From Aminipila sp032051575 (lineage in GTDB: Bacteria; Bacillota; Clostridia; Peptostreptococcales; Anaerovoracaceae): 64,000 nt of DNA. The notes below the pieces were generated by a model that was not told the DNA's origin, ran no database searches, and saw only the letters and a program-made list of their open reading frames with translations. The position numbers were made by a program, and so were the translations under genes. Shown one piece after another: positions 61,545 to 64,000 of this stretch (its first letter is position 1; each line of letters opens with the position of its first letter). The stretch covers positions 248,001 through 312,000 of the forward strand of contig NZ_DAMBYD010000006.1 of the NCBI RefSeq assembly GCF_032051575.1, written 5' to 3'.

Positions 61545-62498
61545 TTATGCAAAAGTAAGAACTGTTCCGGTTTTTCCTTCCAGCGCTTCTAAAGATTTGT
61601 CAAGAGACGTAATAATTGCTTTCTTTGATGGATTTGCTCTAACAAACTTCATAGCTGCCTGAACTTTAGGTAGCATGCTTCCAGGTGCAAACTGTCCTTC
61701 TTCAACATATTTTGCAGCCTCTTCCAATGTCATATTACTTATATCCTTCTGATTAGGTTTATTGAAGTTTATTGCAACTTTTTCTACCTCAGTTAGAATC
61801 ATTAGGCAATCTGCTTCAACCTGCTCTGCAAGAAGTTCTGCTGCAAAGTCCTTATCGATTACAGCGGCTACTCCCTCAAGAAGTCCTGTGTCCTTTTCAA
61901 TAACAGGTACTCCTCCGCCTCCGCATGTAACTACTATAGTAGAATCCCATAGTTTCTTAACTGCATCTATTTCTACTATTTTTTTAGGTATAGGTGACGC
62001 TACTACTCTTCTGAATCCTCTTCCGGAATCTTCTTTCATAACATAGCCTTTTTCCTTTTCTAGCTGTTTTGCTTCTTCTTCATTATAGAATTGTCCAATT
62101 GGCTTTGTTGGATTCTGAAAGGCTGGATCTGCTCCATCTACAATCATTTGTGTTGCCAAAGTAATAACTGGAATATTCTTATTTCTTAAATTCAAAGCAT
62201 ACTTTAAGCACTGCTGGATGTGATAACCAATGTATCCCTGTGACATTGCTCCGCAAACATCAAACGGCATAACAGGGGTTACTTCCTTTGCTGCTTCATA
62301 TGCCTGTAGTATTCTTCCTACCTGTGGTCCATTCCCATGTACCACTGCTATTTCATATCCTCTACAGCTTATTTCTGCTATATGCTGGCATGTTTTCTTA
62401 ACTACCTCAAGCTGTGCTTCTGCTGTTGCCGGACCTTTTCCTGACTGCAATGCATTTCCGCCTAAAGCGATTACTAATTTACCTAAACTATTCTCCAT
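61545..62498 (-). CDS. arcC: Carbamate kinase
   Basis: It makes ATP from carbamoyl phosphate in the arginine deiminase pathway. 317 residues with LVIALGGNALQSG at the N-terminus, VHGNGPQVGRILQAYEA, VTCGGGGVPV and LMILTEVEKVAI. Follows ornithine carbamoyltransferase by 21 nt. ATG at 62498. Confidence 0.97.
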   Translation of the reverse strand: MENSLGKLVIALGGNALQSGKGPATAEAQLEVVKKTCQHIAEISCRGYEIAVVHGNGPQVGRILQAYEAAKEVTPVMPFDVCGAMSQGYIGYHIQQCLKYALNLRNKNIPVITLATQMIVDGADPAFQNPTKPIGQFYNEEEAKQLEKEKGYVMKEDSGRGFRRVVASPIPKKIVEIDAVKKLWDSTIVVTCGGGGVPVIEKDTGLLEGVAAVIDKDFAAELLAEQVEADCLMILTEVEKVAINFNKPNQKDISNMTLEEAAKYVEEGQFAPGSMLPKVQAAMKFVRANPSKKAIITSLDKSLEALEGKTGTVLTFA

Positions 62499-62519
62499 TA
62501 TTTTTCTCCTTAATGCATA

Positions 62520-63524
62520 TTAGTTCTGTCTGCCAATAGTAGCTACCATAACTGCTTTGATAGTATGCATACGATTTTCAGCTTCATCAAATACTTTTGA
62601 ATATTTACTTCTAAATACTTCATCTGTTACTTCTCTGATGTCATATCCTTCTTCCATCTGAGTTTTTGCCATCTTTGTTTCAAAGTCATGGAATGAAGGT
62701 AAGCAGTGTAGGAAGATAACATCATCATTTCCTGTTGCATCTACCATTTCCTTTGTTACTTTATATGGAGTCAGCATCTTAACTTTCTCTGGAATTTGTG
62801 CTTCTTCTCCCATGGATGCCCAAACGTCAGTATAAAGAACATCTGCACCCTTTAAGCATTCTGGCTTACTACATAATTCAATCTTTGCACCAGTCTGTGC
62901 AGCTACTTCATTTACTTTTGCTAAGATGTCCTTATCAATTTCATCTAGTAAAGTCTGTGGTCCGTAAGCTACATAGTGCATTCCCATCTTTGCACATCCG
63001 TACATCCATGCATAGCTCATGTTATTTCTTACGTCTCCACAGAAAACTACCTTAACCTTATTTAAAGGCTTTGCAATATGTTCTTCGATAGTTAAAAGGT
63101 CTGCTAAAATCTGGGTAGGATGGTCTATATCTGTTAATCCATTCCATACAGGAATTCCTGAATACTTAGCTAAATCTTCGACTAATGACTGATCATACCC
63201 TCTGTATTCGATGCCATCATAAAATCTTCCAAATACTTTTGCAGAATCTTCAACTGATTCTTTTTTTCCAAATTGTGAACTATTTGAATCAAGGAAAGTA
63301 ACATGCCCGCCTTCATCTAAGCAAGCAACTTCAAATGCACATCTTGTTCTTGTTGAAGTCTTTTCAAAAAGAAGTACTACATTCTTTCCTTTTAAAGCGT
63401 TTCCTTCAATACCTGCACGCTTTTTAGCCTTTAAGTCGTGTGCAAGATCTAGCATATATCTGATTTCTTCTGGTGTAAAATCCATTAATGTTAAAAAACT
63501 TCTTCCTTTAAGATTAACTGCCAT
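62520..63524 (-). CDS. arcB: Ornithine carbamoyltransferase (catabolic, ArcB)
   Basis: It splits citrulline with phosphate to ornithine and carbamoyl phosphate. 334 residues: carbamoyl-phosphate site STRTRCAFEVA (about 57-67), DHPTQILADLLT, DVWASMGEE and HCLPSFHD. The flanking arcA and arcC show the catabolic role; by sequence alone it could also be biosynthetic ArgF. Confidence 0.95.
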   Translation of the reverse strand: MAVNLKGRSFLTLMDFTPEEIRYMLDLAHDLKAKKRAGIEGNALKGKNVVLLFEKTSTRTRCAFEVACLDEGGHVTFLDSNSSQFGKKESVEDSAKVFGRFYDGIEYRGYDQSLVEDLAKYSGIPVWNGLTDIDHPTQILADLLTIEEHIAKPLNKVKVVFCGDVRNNMSYAWMYGCAKMGMHYVAYGPQTLLDEIDKDILAKVNEVAAQTGAKIELCSKPECLKGADVLYTDVWASMGEEAQIPEKVKMLTPYKVTKEMVDATGNDDVIFLHCLPSFHDFETKMAKTQMEEGYDIREVTDEVFRSKYSKVFDEAENRMHTIKAVMVATIGRQN

Positions 63525-63579
63525 GTTTTTTTCTCCTTTTTCTTCTTATGTTTATTTTAATTTTTTATAAATTAATTAA

Positions 63580-64000
63580 CTATTCTCTAACAAGCGGCAT
63601 ACTCATGCAGCGTGGGCCGCCTCTGCCTCTTGATAATTCAGCACTTGGAACTTCAAGGACATTTACATTATGTTCTCTTAGCAGTTTATTGGTCACTGTA
63701 TTCCTTTGATATGTCACAATTGTACCTGGGGCAATACATAATGTATTCGATCCATCATTCCACTGCTCTCTTTGTGAAGCAATCAAATCTTCTCCACCAC
63801 ACTTTATAAGTGTAATTTTTTCCTTTTCTAAATATTTTTCTAAAATTGTTTCCAACTTATCTTCGACTTTCTTTACAGAGATTTCATCCTTTGAATTTCC
63901 CTGCTTAATCTCATATACTACCAGAGGACCTAAAATGCCTGGATGTACTGTAAATTTATCAACATCAATTTGTGTAAACACAGTATCTAGATGCATAAAC
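63580..64000 (-). CDS. arcA: Arginine deiminase, C-terminal part, cut by window edge
   Basis: The last about 140 codons of arginine deiminase (arginine to citrulline and ammonia) with FMHLDTVFTQID (His and Asp of the active site), GGEDLIASQREQWNDGSNTL and the C-terminal RGRGGPRCMSMPLVRE with the nucleophilic Cys. The frame runs through the window end, so the true start lies beyond 64000. First gene of arcA-arcB-arcC in this direction. Confidence 0.96.
   Translation of the reverse strand, partial: FMHLDTVFTQIDVDKFTVHPGILGPLVVYEIKQGNSKDEISVKKVEDKLETILEKYLEKEKITLIKCGGEDLIASQREQWNDGSNTLCIAPGTIVTYQRNTVTNKLLREHNVNVLEVPSAELSRGRGGPRCMSMPLVRE

Noticed and set aside
1..64000. CRISPR array, prophage, insertion sequence or tRNA gene
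   Set aside because: No regularly spaced repeats, no transposase or integrase frames and no cloverleaf-like sequence were noticed by eye.

Overview
The window is A+T-rich DNA from a low-GC, anaerobic, endospore-forming Firmicute of the class Clostridia. The spore genes spoIIP and gpr, the ferredoxin-linked oxidoreductases, the CIRCE/HrcA heat-shock operon and the Stickland-type amino-acid genes support this. A member of the Anaerovoracaceae (Clostridiales family XIII) type is my guess and rests on general resemblance only. No rRNA, tRNA, insertion sequence, prophage or CRISPR array was seen. The left edge cuts a eutQ-like gene and the right edge cuts arcA.

Region 1 (1-18.84 kb, all minus strand) is an ethanolamine-utilisation microcompartment locus. 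In transcription order it reads: promoter and attenuated leader, eutS, eutP, eutA, eutL, eutT, eutN, eutH, a GrpU-like shell protein, a PduS-like flavoprotein, a PduT-like shell protein, eutQ, a BMC protein with a long C-terminal extension, eutE, pduL, eutM, an APC permease, a second promoter and attenuated leader, an ANTAR regulator with a degenerate receiver, eutV, eutW, a third attenuator, eutB, eutC and a second eutQ-like cupin. Ethanolamine is split by EutBC (kept active by EutA and EutT). Acetaldehyde goes to acetyl-CoA by EutE and to acetyl phosphate by PduL inside a shell of EutS/L/M/N and accessory BMC proteins. EutW/EutV presumably act by antitermination at the leaders.

Region 2 (18.84-26.2 kb) is mixed. 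It holds a DUF2809 protein, a 3-hydroxyacyl-CoA dehydrogenase, a CPBP protease-like protein, oleate hydratase, and a folate operon folE - HD protein - folP - folBK.

Region 3 (26.3-31.2 kb) is the heat-shock operon hrcA-grpE-dnaK-dnaJ with a perfect CIRCE and a sigma-A-type promoter. A CIRCE-like inverted repeat lies between dnaK and dnaJ.

Region 4 (31.3-53.8 kb) sits between hrcA and hemW, which are adjacent in many clostridia. It carries an acyltransferase, a pentapeptide-repeat protein, glpK, two tandem AGCS amino-acid:cation symporters, and an amino-acid fermentation set. That set comprises an NSS transporter, an aminotransferase, a P-loop ATPase, a four-subunit 2-oxoacid:ferredoxin oxidoreductase, an XRE regulator, a CoA-transferase and pyruvate:ferredoxin oxidoreductase. 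Two small regulator/membrane-protein modules follow (lipoprotein/HTH/DUF2975-like, and DUF2812/PadR).

Region 5 (53.8-60.2 kb) is the conserved clostridial block hemW - small ORF - lepA - small ORF - spoIIP - gpr, with divergent rpsT. Region 6 (60.2-64 kb) has an AraC-type regulator with two HTH domains and the arginine deiminase genes arcC, arcB and arcA (partial).
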